DNA of 64,000 nt from Alcanivorax sp. (GTDB lineage: Bacteria; Pseudomonadota; Gammaproteobacteria; Pseudomonadales; Alcanivoracaceae): the NCBI RefSeq assembly GCF_002726155.1, contig NZ_PBSH01000039.1, positions 1 through 64,000 of the forward strand, read 5' to 3'. Numbering within the stretch: position 1 is the first letter of the stretch; each line of letters starts with the position of its first letter. Of the stretch, positions 18,158 through 27,521 are shown one piece after another. The position numbers and the translations under genes are program-made. The notes under the pieces are model-generated. The model was not told the origin of the DNA and ran no database searches. It worked only from the letters and a program-made list of their open reading frames with translations.

Positions 18158-19064
18158 GCTGCTCGGCATGGCACAGGTGCTCGGCATCATTGCGGTGCTG
18201 ACGGTGCTGTTGCAGCTGCTCTGGTTCCGTTACCGGCAGCGCAGCCTGGTCAGCGACCGGGTGCGCCAGCGGTTACAGCAACGCACCGAGCTGGGCCAGG
18301 AACTGGGGCAGACACGGGTGGTCAGCGGGCCGTTGGAGCGTCTGTTGCTGCGCGCGGATATTCGCCTGTCGCGTACCCAGTTGACGCTGATGGGCATTGT
18401 CATCTTTGTCATGCTGGCGCTGGTGTTGGCGTCGTCCGGTTTTATTGCGGCCGTCGTGGTGGCCTTGTTCATTATGGCGAGCCTGTGGCTGTACTGGCGT
18501 TTCCGCTTTCAGCAGCAGCGCCGTGCCATTTTTGAATCCCTGCCGGGGATTATGGATTCGACCCTGCGCTACATGGGGGCGGGCCGTTCTCTGGAAGCGT
18601 CGCTGCTGGAGTCGTTCCACGATGCACCACCGGTGTTTCAACCGCTGACATTCCGGCTGCGCAGTGCAGTGGAATCCGGGCGTGATTACACCGGCTTGTT
18701 CGATGATTTTGCGCGGCTTTATCGAGTGCCATCACTGGTGCTGGTATCCATTGCCCTGCGCACCTCTGCCCGCTTCGGCTCTTCCATCCGGCCGGTCTTG
18801 CAGCAGGTAGCCAACTCCCTGCGTTCGCAGCAGGAGTTGCGCCGTGAGTTTCTGGCGTCAACCGCAGAAACCCGGTTTACCGCGGGGGCCTTTACGCTGC
18901 TGCCACTGGGGATGGCGGTGTACATGATGCTGATTAACGAAAAGTATGCCGATGTGCTTTTGCGTACGGACACCGGGCACACCATGTTGATTATCGCCGG
19001 CGTACTGCAGGGCATTGGTGTGGTGATTATCTGGCGCATGGTGCAGGGGGTGGGGCGTGAGTGA
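18144..19064 (+). CDS. tadB: Tad inner-membrane platform protein TadB
   Basis: The 306-residue protein has membrane segments near the N-terminus (about 8-26), about 90-130, and a pair near the C-terminus, around a T2SSF domain (LPGIMDSTLRYMGAGRSLEASLLESF). With TadC it forms the membrane platform. CGGAG sits five bases before ATG 18144; the ATG three bases upstream is too close to the ribosome site. It overlaps the tadA end by 14 bases. Confidence 0.88.
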   Translation: MSAVELLGMAQVLGIIAVLTVLLQLLWFRYRQRSLVSDRVRQRLQQRTELGQELGQTRVVSGPLERLLLRADIRLSRTQLTLMGIVIFVMLALVLASSGFIAAVVVALFIMASLWLYWRFRFQQQRRAIFESLPGIMDSTLRYMGAGRSLEASLLESFHDAPPVFQPLTFRLRSAVESGRDYTGLFDDFARLYRVPSLVLVSIALRTSARFGSSIRPVLQQVANSLRSQQELRREFLASTAETRFTAGAFTLLPLGMAVYMMLINEKYADVLLRTDTGHTMLIIAGVLQGIGVVIIWRMVQGVGRE

Positions 19065-19932
19065 TCTGTTTCTGGTTCTGGCCGTCGCCCTGGTGCTGGT
19101 GGCCCTGTGGCTGTTGTTGTTCAAGGCGCGGGAATGGGAAATGCGGGCGAGGGTGCAGGCCCGCTTGCACGACACAGCGGGCACCCGTGTGGAGAGCGAA
19201 GGGAGCGGTTTCTGGTTATGGCGTTTGTCCGGAGCGCTGACGGAATCGTCGCTGGCTGCCAGTGATTACGAAGATATCCGCCTTGCGCTGAAAGGCATGG
19301 GGAAAAGCCGCGAGCAGTCTCAGGTTATCTACTTGTTGTCCTGCTGGTTGCTGCCCGTGTTCGTGGCGGTGATTGGGTTTCTCTTTTTCGGCGCGCTGGG
19401 TGGGCTGTTGATGTCAGCGGCAGGATTTATTCTGCCGCGCAGAACCATTCGAGGCATGGGGGCGCAGGCAGAAATGCGTCAGAACCTGGAAGCCGTGGAG
19501 CTGTGTCATATGACGCGGATGCTGATGGAGGCGGGGCTGTCGCTGGAGCGGGTGCTACGCATTATTGGTGTGCAGGGCCGGCCGCTGCTGCCAATCCTGA
19601 TTGCGCGCATTGACCGGTTCAACCGGTTGATGAAATCCGGCGCGGAGCGTACCCAGGCGCTGGATGAGTTGGGTGAAAATAAACGGATCCCGGTGCTGCG
19701 CAGTTATGTGGTGCTGATGAAACAGAGCAGTCAGTTAGGGGCTGGTGTATCGCACAGCTTGGACCAGATTATTGACGAAGCACAGAACGTGGAGCGCAAC
19801 CGGATTCGGGAAGAAACCAACCGGATCGGGGCGAAAATGACGGTGATCATGATGGCATTCATGTTGCCGGCGTTATTTATTCTGATTGGTGGCCCGGCGG
19901 TGGTGTCCATTGCCGAGGCGTTGACACGATGA
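19057..19932 (+). CDS. tadC: Tad inner-membrane platform protein TadC
   Basis: The 291-residue protein begins at GTG and overlaps tadB by eight bases. It has an N-terminal helix (LFLVLAVALVLVALWLLLF), a second hydrophobic pair at about 90-128, a T2SSF domain at about 145-265 (ELCHMTRMLMEAGLSLERVLR) and a final helix (MTVIMMAFMLPALFILIGG). It is the partner of TadB in the pilus platform. Confidence 0.88.
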   Translation: MSDLFLVLAVALVLVALWLLLFKAREWEMRARVQARLHDTAGTRVESEGSGFWLWRLSGALTESSLAASDYEDIRLALKGMGKSREQSQVIYLLSCWLLPVFVAVIGFLFFGALGGLLMSAAGFILPRRTIRGMGAQAEMRQNLEAVELCHMTRMLMEAGLSLERVLRIIGVQGRPLLPILIARIDRFNRLMKSGAERTQALDELGENKRIPVLRSYVVLMKQSSQLGAGVSHSLDQIIDEAQNVERNRIREETNRIGAKMTVIMMAFMLPALFILIGGPAVVSIAEALTR

Positions 19933-20636
19933 AAGGGAGCAGGGACATGCGTGGCAGTAATTGGGGAGGTCTGTGCGCTGGGGCGCTGCTGACAGTGCTG
20001 GCGGGCTGCGCCCACCAAAGCGCGCCTGCACAGGCGAGCGGCACCGTGGATGTGTCTGGCATTGTCTGCAAGGACGCACTGCAGCCAGAGCAAAGGGTGG
20101 ACCTGGAAATGGTCGATACCCTGATGGCCAAGGGGCGCAACTATGCGGCGCTGGCGCAGCTGGAGAATGATCCGATGAACGCCATCGATCACTGGTTGCG
20201 TTACGGCCAGTTGTTGGCGGCGTCCGGCAAACTGGAAGAATCGGAAGAGGTGTATCGGGCCATGGCCAACCGTTGTGGTGATGGCCGCAGCGAGCATGGC
20301 CTGGGCATGGTGTTGCTGAAGCGCCATGAGGTCATGTCGGCAATTTCACATCTGGAAAAAGCCCGTGATATGGCACCGGCCACCTCCCAGGTGCGCAACG
20401 ATTACGGTTATGCATTGTTGCTGGTCGGCCGTTATGACGATGCGGCATTTGAATTGCGCACGGCCCTGGAATTGGCGAATGGCCAGGGTCCGGTTCGCCA
20501 GAACCTGGCGGTGGCTTACCTGATGAGCAATAACCAAAAAGGCATTCAGGAATTGCAGTCTCAGTACGGTTTTTCCGAGGACGAAATGGCCTATGCGGAG
20601 AAACTCAGTCAACAGTTCGGGAGGGTTGCACCATGA
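19929..20636 (+). CDS. tadD: TadD-like TPR lipoprotein
   Basis: The 235-residue protein has a lipobox (LTVLAGC) and then TPR-like repeats from about 60 to 215 (NYAALAQLENDPMNAIDHWL, GHGLGMVLLKR-type helices, NDYGYALLLVGRYDDAAFEL). TadD lipoproteins assist secretin assembly. It overlaps tadC by four bases and the next gene by four, indicating translational coupling. Confidence 0.84.
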   Translation: MKGSRDMRGSNWGGLCAGALLTVLAGCAHQSAPAQASGTVDVSGIVCKDALQPEQRVDLEMVDTLMAKGRNYAALAQLENDPMNAIDHWLRYGQLLAASGKLEESEEVYRAMANRCGDGRSEHGLGMVLLKRHEVMSAISHLEKARDMAPATSQVRNDYGYALLLVGRYDDAAFELRTALELANGQGPVRQNLAVAYLMSNNQKGIQELQSQYGFSEDEMAYAEKLSQQFGRVAP

Positions 20637-20902
20637 ATAAATGGCTTCTTGTGCTTCTTCTGCCGGGCCTGGCCGTGGCGGCCGAGCCCGAGCAGAATTA
20701 TAGCTTCGGTGTATCCGATCAAGTGGTAGACAACGTGCCGGAAACCGTCACCGACTGGTTGCTAAACCAGCAGCGGGATTCTCGTCCGGCAGCAAAAAGC
20801 GAGCTCTCAGCGCCTATCTATGTGGATACTCAGCGTCGCCTGGCGGATTCCTTCCGCACGGCCATACCGGACACCTTCGGTGAACAGACCCGCGACGAGT
20901 AA
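20633..20902 (+). CDS. Small secreted protein of the Tad locus (DUF3613-like)
   Basis: The 89-residue protein has a signal peptide (MNKWLLVLLLPGLAVA) and a short polar mature part ending with LADSFRTAIPDTFGEQTRDE. The pattern VTDWLLNQQRDSR and QRRLADSF resembles DUF3613 proteins found beside TadD; that match is from memory of the family, not a search. Function unknown. ATGA overlap with tadD and overlap with the next gene place it firmly in the operon. Confidence 0.65.
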   Translation: MNKWLLVLLLPGLAVAAEPEQNYSFGVSDQVVDNVPETVTDWLLNQQRDSRPAAKSELSAPIYVDTQRRLADSFRTAIPDTFGEQTRDE

Positions 20903-22676
20903 TCGCCGGCGCGAGCAGGGCGCCCTGACGGTGATTACACCGCTGCTGTTGTTGATTGTCGTCATCCTGTCGGTGATGGCACTGGATGGCGCGCGCCTGT
21001 ACATGCTGCGCGGCGAAATGCAGGCGCAGGTGAATGTGGCGGCACAGGCGGCGGCGGGCGAAGCGCAAAGTTGCGGTGGTCAGTTTGTCAGTACGGCCGT
21101 GATTCAGTCCCGGGCCCTGGCTGCTGCGCAGGCTCAGGGTTTTAATGCAGAGGACGGCACGCTGCAAGTTCAGGTCGGGCTGATTGAAGATGCGGACGGC
21201 AGCAATGTCCTTTCGTTTCGTCCGGTGAATTTTGTTGAAGAAAGTAATGCTGTGCTGGTGACCTATACCCGTAGCGAACCCATTTCTTTGTTATTGCCCG
21301 AGTCCACCTTTGGCACGCTGGAAATGTCGGTGAATGCGGCTGCCCGCAAAGAAGTAACCGCGACGATTAGCGCTGCCGGAGGTACTGCCGGGGTGGGTGG
21401 CGATGGCTCACTGTTGGGCTCGTTGCTGGGTGTGGTCTTGAATCAGCCGGGTTTTTCTCTGGATCCAACCAGTCTGGATAGCCTGGAAAACGCCACCGTG
21501 CAGTTGGGAGATTTATTGTCCACGTTGGGAGTGGATGATCTGACGGAGTTGCTGGGGCTGGATGCCGATCAGCTGGCGTCGGCGATTGCGGATGTGGGAG
21601 GCGTTGCCGCACCGGTTGCTTCTTTGCTGGATGATATTGCTACCTCGCAAGGTATTGAAACCATCAAGGTCAGCGATGTGATTGAGGTGGTTGAGGCGAC
21701 CTCAGTACCGGAAGACAGTGAGTTTCCGGTCTATGATCTGGTGATCAGCCTGGTGTTGAATCTGGCTGAGCAGCAACAGGCCGGTGAAGGAGGGGTGCTG
21801 GCTCTGCCATTGAATATCAATGACCTCAATATCCCATTGATTGCAGATATTGAAACGGTGGATCTGGGGCTGCACGTGGGTGAACCTCCCACGGTGGCCA
21901 TCGGTCCGGCGAGGCAGGATGCTGATGGTAACTGGAGGACGCAGTTTTACGCGCCGGATGTGACCTTGCAGTTACGGGCAAGCGCCGAGATTCTGCCAAT
22001 CAATATATTGGGTCTTGTGACATTTTCTCTGGCGGATTTGGAAATCCCCTTGGCGGTGAACGCAGGGGGCGGGCGTGGGTACTTGGTTGCTGCTGACTGT
22101 GCGGCGGGTTCTTCCAATACGGTGGAATTTACGGTCGACCTGGAAAGGGAGGTAGCCCGAATTGTGACAGGAAGCTTGGATAGTGAGGGCGAATTGCAAT
22201 CCTCGCCTCTGGATGCGGATGTGGGCCGCGTCAGTCTCCTGTTCGGTTTGTTGTCGATTGATCCGCTGCTGCATCTTGATGCCGAACTTGATGGCACTGT
22301 ACCGGGGGTAGCAGAAACGGTGGTGTTGGATCCTCGTTATGATCTTTATTGTGACCCGTTGGCTGGCTGTGCCGAAGTGGGCTATGAGGATCTGGGAAGT
22401 GGCTTGGCCGGTCTTAATCTTGGGCTTACGGTGAACGCAAGTTTGCTGGAAGGGACGCTGGGGGGTATATCGCTTGGGCAGGTTTTGAACCCCGTGGTCG
22501 ATTTGGTTGAGGGTCTGCTTGCGGACGTGGTTGTTAGTCTGGGCGATGCGTTGATCAATCCTCTGCTGCGCACATTGGGCGTCGGTCTGGGAGGGATTTC
22601 GGTGAACGTTTCAGCGGCAAACCAGGATGCCATTCAGGTGATTGAGAACATCACCGTTGCGTCCGGGCAGGGCTGA
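20880..22676 (+). CDS. tadG: TadG-like pilus assembly protein
   Basis: The protein of about 598 residues starts with an arginine-rich stretch, then REQGALTVITPLLLLIVVILSVMALDGARL, a TadG/TadE-like anchor. A long periplasmic part follows, rich in short LG-, DL- and VDLGL-type repeats with few charged clusters; I see no von Willebrand metal site. The start is uncertain: GTG at 20880 avoids most of the overlap, while ATG at 20820 in the same frame would add 20 residues inside the preceding gene. Last gene of the Tad locus. Confidence 0.75.
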   Translation: MNRPATSNRRREQGALTVITPLLLLIVVILSVMALDGARLYMLRGEMQAQVNVAAQAAAGEAQSCGGQFVSTAVIQSRALAAAQAQGFNAEDGTLQVQVGLIEDADGSNVLSFRPVNFVEESNAVLVTYTRSEPISLLLPESTFGTLEMSVNAAARKEVTATISAAGGTAGVGGDGSLLGSLLGVVLNQPGFSLDPTSLDSLENATVQLGDLLSTLGVDDLTELLGLDADQLASAIADVGGVAAPVASLLDDIATSQGIETIKVSDVIEVVEATSVPEDSEFPVYDLVISLVLNLAEQQQAGEGGVLALPLNINDLNIPLIADIETVDLGLHVGEPPTVAIGPARQDADGNWRTQFYAPDVTLQLRASAEILPINILGLVTFSLADLEIPLAVNAGGGRGYLVAADCAAGSSNTVEFTVDLEREVARIVTGSLDSEGELQSSPLDADVGRVSLLFGLLSIDPLLHLDAELDGTVPGVAETVVLDPRYDLYCDPLAGCAEVGYEDLGSGLAGLNLGLTVNASLLEGTLGGISLGQVLNPVVDLVEGLLADVVVSLGDALINPLLRTLGVGLGGISVNVSAANQDAIQVIENITVASGQG

Positions 22677-23071
22677 ACATGTAAGTCGGTATTCAATGCT
22701 GGCCGACCAAGAAAGGTTCATCACGGATTAGCGTGAATGACGACACTTTTTGTCGTGTTGTTGGTACCCCTGAACTTAGCTAAACGCTCGACACCGGATG
22801 CTTGACGTAAAACCTCATAGTCTGAGTGGCTGTCGCTATTACGGTATCTTTTTTGAGGGCTATCCAGATCCATTATTCAGGGAGTCATTGAGCCATTCGT
22901 TTTGCGAAGATCACATAGCGGCCATGGCTTTGCATGCAAGCGTCCGTCGTCGGGCATCTAGCGCCCAGCGATTGTCGGGGCTGGATAACGAGATAACGTC
23001 TGAAATCGACTCATCACTCAATTTCGCGATGAGCCAAAAAACGGAGAAAATGCTTAGGAGGAGATGAATCA
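22677..23071. other. Gap after tadG
   Basis: No convincing gene here. A short stem ACGACA/TGTCGT lies at about 22741-22757 and a heptamer element at 22784-22971. An 89-codon open frame at 22798 runs through that element and has no protein-like features. Confidence 0.6.
22784..22971. repeat. Heptamer-repeat element, family D copy 3
   Basis: Left arm 22784-22811 has four units including ACGCTCG and ATGCTTG. Right arm 22937-22971, on the minus strand, includes ACGCTTG, ACGACGG and ATGCCCG. The word and 7-base phase match the copies at 9330 and 11909. The core of about 125 bases has no obvious similarity to theirs by eye. Confidence 0.55.
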
Positions 23072-23096
23072 AAAACGGCCGCATTAGCGGCCGTTT
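23072..23096. terminator. Bidirectional intrinsic terminator between tadG region and desaturase
   Basis: AAAACGGCCGC and GCGGCCGTTTT form an 11-bp perfect stem with loop ATTA. On the minus strand it ends the desaturase gene six bases after its stop. Confidence 0.85.
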
Positions 23097-23101
23097 TCGG
23101 T

Positions 23102-24289
23102 TCAGGCAGTGGCGTGCCGGTAGTGGGGCAGCCGATCGGCGAATTCCTGTAGTGCATGGATGCCGGATTCGCGGGCGTCGTGGCACCACTTCTCCAATGC
23201 GTCCACCATTTCCGATGAGCTGCGGCTGGTCTGTGTCCAGATATCCTGCAGGCGCAGACGGAACTGGTAAATCGCTTCCAGGGTTTCGTTGTTCTCGGTC
23301 AGGCTCTTCAGGCGCAGTTCCTGATTGGGCTTGATCAGAGTGAGGTCCCGGTGCAGCAACGCCTTGGCGCGGCCGTACAGGTCTCGGGTGGCGTCACAGG
23401 CGCGGGCCTGTTCCTGTTTGAAGACCGGCGCGATCACGGTTTTGCGGTAATGACGCATGACCTGAAAACGGTGCTGCATGACACCGCGCAGCGCGTCCAG
23501 GTCGATGCCGCGGGCACTTTTTTCCAGTGCTGGTTTCGGCGCGACTTTCTTCACCTTGGCCAGTCCGAGCATCTCGAACAGGCGAATCCAGGCCCAGCCG
23601 GCATCGAATTCAAAGCTGCGTACGGACAGCTTGGCGGAGTTCGGGTAGGTGTGGTGATTGTTGTGCAGCTCTTCGCCGCCAATCAGGATGCCCCAGGGGG
23701 AAATATTGCGCGACGCATCAGCGCACTCGAAATTCCGATAACCCCAGTAGTGGCCCAGGCCGTTGATGACACCGGCGGCGAACAGCGGGATCCAGATCAT
23801 CTGAACGGCCCACACGGTAATGCCCGCGGCGCCAAACAGCAGCAGGTCGATGACGGCCATCAGGGCAATGCCGCCCATGGGAAAGCGGGAATAGACGTTA
23901 CGTTCCACCCAGTCGTTCGGGCAGCCAGCGCCATATTTCTTCAGGGTCTCTTCGTTTTCCGCTTCTTCGCGGTACAGTTCGGCCCCTTCGCTGAGTACCT
24001 TGCGAATGCCTTTCACCACCGGGCTGTGCGGGTCCTCTTCGGTCTCGCACTTGGCGTGGTGTTTGCGGTGGATGGCAGTCCACTCCAGGGTGTTCTGGGC
24101 GGTGGTTAGCCATAGCCAGAAACGGAAGAAATGCTTGAGCACCGGGTGCATGTCCAGCGCCCGATGCGCGGAATAGCGGTGCAGGTAAACAGTGACGCTG
24201 ATAATGGTCACGTGGGTCATGGCCAGGGTGATCAGCACCAAGGCACCGAGACTCGGAGCCAGAAGGCCCTCACTCAGATAATTCAGCAT
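23102..24289 (-). CDS. Membrane fatty-acid (acyl-CoA delta-9 type) desaturase
   Basis: The 395-residue integral membrane di-iron enzyme introduces a double bond into saturated acyl chains. Three histidine boxes are present: HRYSAH at 37-42, HRKHH at 74-78 and HNNHH near 211, with the extra GHYWGYRNFEC region near 183. Membrane segments flank them. The C-terminal ~130 residues form a helical extension (ARGIDLDALRGVMQHRF onward) that is longer than the catalytic core needs and is probably cytoplasmic. Such enzymes adjust membrane fluidity in pseudomonads and Alcanivorax. Confidence 0.9.
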   Translation of the reverse strand: MLNYLSEGLLAPSLGALVLITLAMTHVTIISVTVYLHRYSAHRALDMHPVLKHFFRFWLWLTTAQNTLEWTAIHRKHHAKCETEEDPHSPVVKGIRKVLSEGAELYREEAENEETLKKYGAGCPNDWVERNVYSRFPMGGIALMAVIDLLLFGAAGITVWAVQMIWIPLFAAGVINGLGHYWGYRNFECADASRNISPWGILIGGEELHNNHHTYPNSAKLSVRSFEFDAGWAWIRLFEMLGLAKVKKVAPKPALEKSARGIDLDALRGVMQHRFQVMRHYRKTVIAPVFKQEQARACDATRDLYGRAKALLHRDLTLIKPNQELRLKSLTENNETLEAIYQFRLRLQDIWTQTSRSSSEMVDALEKWCHDARESGIHALQEFADRLPHYRHATA

Positions 24290-24431
24290 AGATGTCGCAC
24301 AATAAAAAGACGGAGCCGCTATTGTGCCCTACCCGGGATGACGGACATAAGACACTAAACGGGTCAAATTCGGACTTTACGGCCAATCAGGGTCCCAAAG
24401 GTGCTTGCTGGCTGACGAATGGGTACTGCGG

Positions 24432-26408
24432 CTATTCGCTCCGTTGCAACAACAGGTGCCCCCGGGAATCGACGGAGGCATGCCAGCCAGCGGCCAGCCA
24501 GGTGGTGCCCACGGCTTCGTAGATCAGGGCGGGACCGGCGATATGCTGCCCGGCACCCAGTGTTTCGCGGTTATACACGGCCACAGGGGTGCTCTGGCCC
24601 GGCAAGCTGATGCGGCGCTCCGCTGGCGCTTCCTGAGTATGGTGGTTCGGCTGGCTTGGCGGGGTGCTGTGGGCCAGGCTCTGGACGCGTAAATTAACTT
24701 GCTCGACGGGGAGACCTAATTGATGGCCGAAGCGCTGTTGATGGGCCGCGTGGAAGCGGGTTTCCCGGTCGGCTTGCGTGGGCGCCCAGTCAATCTGCAG
24801 TACGGAGGATTGCCCCCGGTAGCACATGTCCACAAACACCCGGTGGCGAATCCGGTCTGCGCTGACGCCCTCCGTCATGAGTTCGACCTGGCCCTGTTGT
24901 TGCAATTGCTCAATACGTTCGAGCAAGAGGGCCTGGTTCGCCTGTTCTGGCAGTGCCTGTAGCATTTCCCGTTTGCGCGGGGCGTAGACCAGCCCTTCCG
25001 CAGACAGGACGCCCGCCCGTTGCGGAACAATGGCCTGGGTCATACCCAGATTGTCGGCCAGCGCACAGACATGCAGGCCGCCGGCGCCACCGAAGCTCAT
25101 CAGTGCGAAGTCCGCTGGGTCGAAGCCTTTCTGGATGGAGATCACCCGCAGCGCCTGGGTCATGTGCTCGTTGGCCAGGGCCAGCACGCCTTCGGCGGCT
25201 TGCTGGCGCGTCAGGCCCAGCGCCAGGGCGAGCCTGTCCATGGCCTGTTCCGCGGCGGGCACATCCAGCGTCAGTGAGCCGCCGAGGGCAAAGTCCGGCT
25301 GCAGCCGGCCCAGCACCACATTGGCATCGGTGACCGTAACTTGTTGCCCGCCTTTGCCGTAGCAGGCGGGGCCGGGGTCGGCACCAGCGGATTGCGGCCC
25401 CACGTGCAGCAGGCCCGCGTCATCCACATAGGCCAGCGAGCCGCCGCCAGCGCCGATGGTGTGCATATCCACCATGGGAACGGCCACCGGATAGGGGCCA
25501 ATGTGGCCCTGCTGCGTCAGGCGAATATCGCCATCAAGCAAGGCCACATCGGTGGAGGTGCCGCCCATGTCGAAGGTCATCAGCTGCGGTTTCTGCAGTT
25601 GCTGACCGAGCCGCTGGGCAGCGGCCAGGCCGCCGGCAGGGCCGGACAGTAGAAGGTTGACGGCCAGATCCGCCGCCTGCTGTGAGGCGATGGTGCCGCC
25701 GTGGGATTGCATGATCGCCAGTGGCGCGGGGGCCGTGGCCTGTTGCAGGCGTTGCAGGTAGTCGGCGACGCGGGGGGCCAGCCAGGCGTTGAGCCAGGTG
25801 GCCATGCCCCGTTCGTATTCTCCCCGGGTCGGCAGTATCTGGTGCGATGGGCTCACCGCAAAGCCGGCATCACGCAAGGCGTCATTGAGTCGTTGTTCGT
25901 GCGCGGGGTTCAGGTAGCTGAACAGCAGGCACAGGGCGATGGATTCCGGGGCCAGCTCGCGGACGGCGCTCAACAGGGTGGCAATGTGGTCGTCGGTGAG
26001 CGGTGTCACGGGGTGGCCGGTGGCATTCAGCCGTGCCGGGCAGCCGAGCGCGGGCAGCAGGCTGACCGCAGAGGCGTTGCTGGGGGGCGTCAGATTGTAG
26101 AGTTCCGGGCGGTTCTGGCGGCCAATGCGGAGGATATCCTCCAGTCCTTCATTGGTAATCAGCAGGGTGCGGGCGCCCTTGCCTTCCAAGGCCGCGTTGG
26201 TGGCCACGGTGGTGCCGTGCACGATGGCCAACTGCCCATTGCTCATGGCATCACGCAGGCCCAGCTCCTGGATGCCCTGCAGGATGGCGCGCTCCGGGGA
26301 TGAGGGTGTAGACAGCACTTTGTGGATGCGCGGCTCACCGTCGCCCAGAAGAACAAAATCAGTAAAAGTGCCGCCGGTATCGACGCCGAGCCAGTAAGAA
26401 ACGGACAT
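24432..26408 (-). CDS. Hydantoinase/oxoprolinase family protein, HyuA-like
   Basis: The 658-residue protein has the N-terminal LGVDTGGTFTDFVLL phosphate loop, IVHGTTVATNAALE, GPAGGLAAAQRLG, MTFDMGGTSTDVALLDGD and the C-terminal Hydant_A domain (RAGVLSAEGLVYA). These ASKHA-fold ATPases hydrolyse cyclic amides such as hydantoins or 5-oxoproline, usually together with a HyuB subunit. No HyuB is adjacent; the next gene downstream is a desaturase. The substrate cannot be predicted. Confidence 0.88.
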   Translation of the reverse strand: MSVSYWLGVDTGGTFTDFVLLGDGEPRIHKVLSTPSSPERAILQGIQELGLRDAMSNGQLAIVHGTTVATNAALEGKGARTLLITNEGLEDILRIGRQNRPELYNLTPPSNASAVSLLPALGCPARLNATGHPVTPLTDDHIATLLSAVRELAPESIALCLLFSYLNPAHEQRLNDALRDAGFAVSPSHQILPTRGEYERGMATWLNAWLAPRVADYLQRLQQATAPAPLAIMQSHGGTIASQQAADLAVNLLLSGPAGGLAAAQRLGQQLQKPQLMTFDMGGTSTDVALLDGDIRLTQQGHIGPYPVAVPMVDMHTIGAGGGSLAYVDDAGLLHVGPQSAGADPGPACYGKGGQQVTVTDANVVLGRLQPDFALGGSLTLDVPAAEQAMDRLALALGLTRQQAAEGVLALANEHMTQALRVISIQKGFDPADFALMSFGGAGGLHVCALADNLGMTQAIVPQRAGVLSAEGLVYAPRKREMLQALPEQANQALLLERIEQLQQQGQVELMTEGVSADRIRHRVFVDMCYRGQSSVLQIDWAPTQADRETRFHAAHQQRFGHQLGLPVEQVNLRVQSLAHSTPPSQPNHHTQEAPAERRISLPGQSTPVAVYNRETLGAGQHIAGPALIYEAVGTTWLAAGWHASVDSRGHLLLQRSE

Positions 26409-26411
26409 ATC

Positions 26412-26527
26412 AGTTGACAGTTAACAGTTGAAAGTTGACAGCGAAAGACAAAAAAACTGGCAGCAAGGTAACATAGCTGGCACCAGCACGCCCTTAGCTG
26501 TCAATTGTCCACTATCAACTGTCAACT
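26412..26527. repeat. Heptamer-repeat element, family B copy 1
   Basis: Left arm 26412-26439 has four units (AGTTGAC, AGTTAAC and so on). Right arm 26500-26527 has four inverted units (GTCAATT, GTCCACT, ATCAACT, GTCAACT). The core begins AGCGAAAGACAAA and ends TTAGCT. It fills the gap between the divergent hyuA and mutM, leaving 3 and 9 bases. Confidence 0.78.
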
Positions 26528-26536
26528 GACTTTCCT

Positions 26537-27346
26537 ATGCCTGAATTACCTGAAGTGGAAACCACCCTGCGCGGCATTCGTCCGCATGTGCAGGGGCGTA
26601 TTTTGACGTCGGTCACGGTGCGTGAGCCGCGCCTGCGCTGGCCGGTCAGCGAGGCGCTTTATGCGTTGCGCGATTGCCCCGTTGTGGCCCTGCGCCGGCG
26701 GGCCAAGTACCTGTTGATTGAGCTGGAGCACGGGCAGGTGCTGATTCATCTGGGTATGTCCGGCACCCTGCGGGTGGTGGATGCGACCTTGCCGTTGCGC
26801 AAACATGACCATGTGGACTTGCTGCTCGATAGTGGCAAGGCACTGCGCTTCAACGATCCGCGCCGGTTCGGCACGGTGTTGTTCCAGGCCGGCGAAGAGC
26901 CACACAGCTTGTTGCAGTCACTGGGGCCGGAGCCGCTCAGTGAGGCTTTCAACGGTGAGGGAATGTTTGCCCGCTCCCGGGGGCGCAAGGTGGCGGTGAA
27001 GAGCTTCATCATGGATAACGCCACGGTGGTGGGGGTGGGCAATATTTACGCCCAGGAAAGCTTGTTCATGGCCGGTATTCATCCGTCGCGGGCAGCCGGG
27101 CGTATTTCCCTGGCGCGCTATCAGGCGCTGGCGGAGGCCATCAAGGTGGTGTTGGCCCGGGCGATTGAAGCGGGCGGGACCACCCTGAAGGATTTCACCC
27201 GGGCGGATGGTCAGCCCGGGTATTTTGCCCAGTCGCTGAATGTGTATGGCCGCGCCGGCCAGCCCTGCCTGCAATGCGAAGCCATCCTGAAGGCGGATCG
27301 GCATGGTCAGCGCAGTACCGCCTATTGCCCGCAATGCCAGCGGTGA
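26537..27346 (+). CDS. mutM: Formamidopyrimidine-DNA glycosylase
   Basis: Base-excision repair glycosylase/AP lyase for 8-oxoguanine, 269 residues. The N-terminal PELPEVETTLRGI carries the catalytic proline and glutamate; K in RRRAKYLLIEL is the conserved lysine near 57; VGVGNIYAQESLF is the helix-two-turn-helix; and the C-terminal zinc finger is CLQC-x16-CPQC. Complete length. Confidence 0.97.
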   Translation: MPELPEVETTLRGIRPHVQGRILTSVTVREPRLRWPVSEALYALRDCPVVALRRRAKYLLIELEHGQVLIHLGMSGTLRVVDATLPLRKHDHVDLLLDSGKALRFNDPRRFGTVLFQAGEEPHSLLQSLGPEPLSEAFNGEGMFARSRGRKVAVKSFIMDNATVVGVGNIYAQESLFMAGIHPSRAAGRISLARYQALAEAIKVVLARAIEAGGTTLKDFTRADGQPGYFAQSLNVYGRAGQPCLQCEAILKADRHGQRSTAYCPQCQR

Positions 27347-27521
27347 CGGGGCGAAGGACGGGGGATCGCCTCGCGTCGGTGCTGATCAATGATTGAGCGT
27401 CCGACCTATTGCTGGCCTAAGAACAAAGGTGTAGATTGTGATGCAATTGTCGGAATATTAACGACTTAGCTGAAACAATGTCAGCGATACTTTAACTATA
27501 AAAATACAAGAGGGACTCACC

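Noticed and set aside
22798..23067. 89-codon open frame after tadG
   Set aside because: Starts inside a repeat arm, has no ribosome site and shows no family features.
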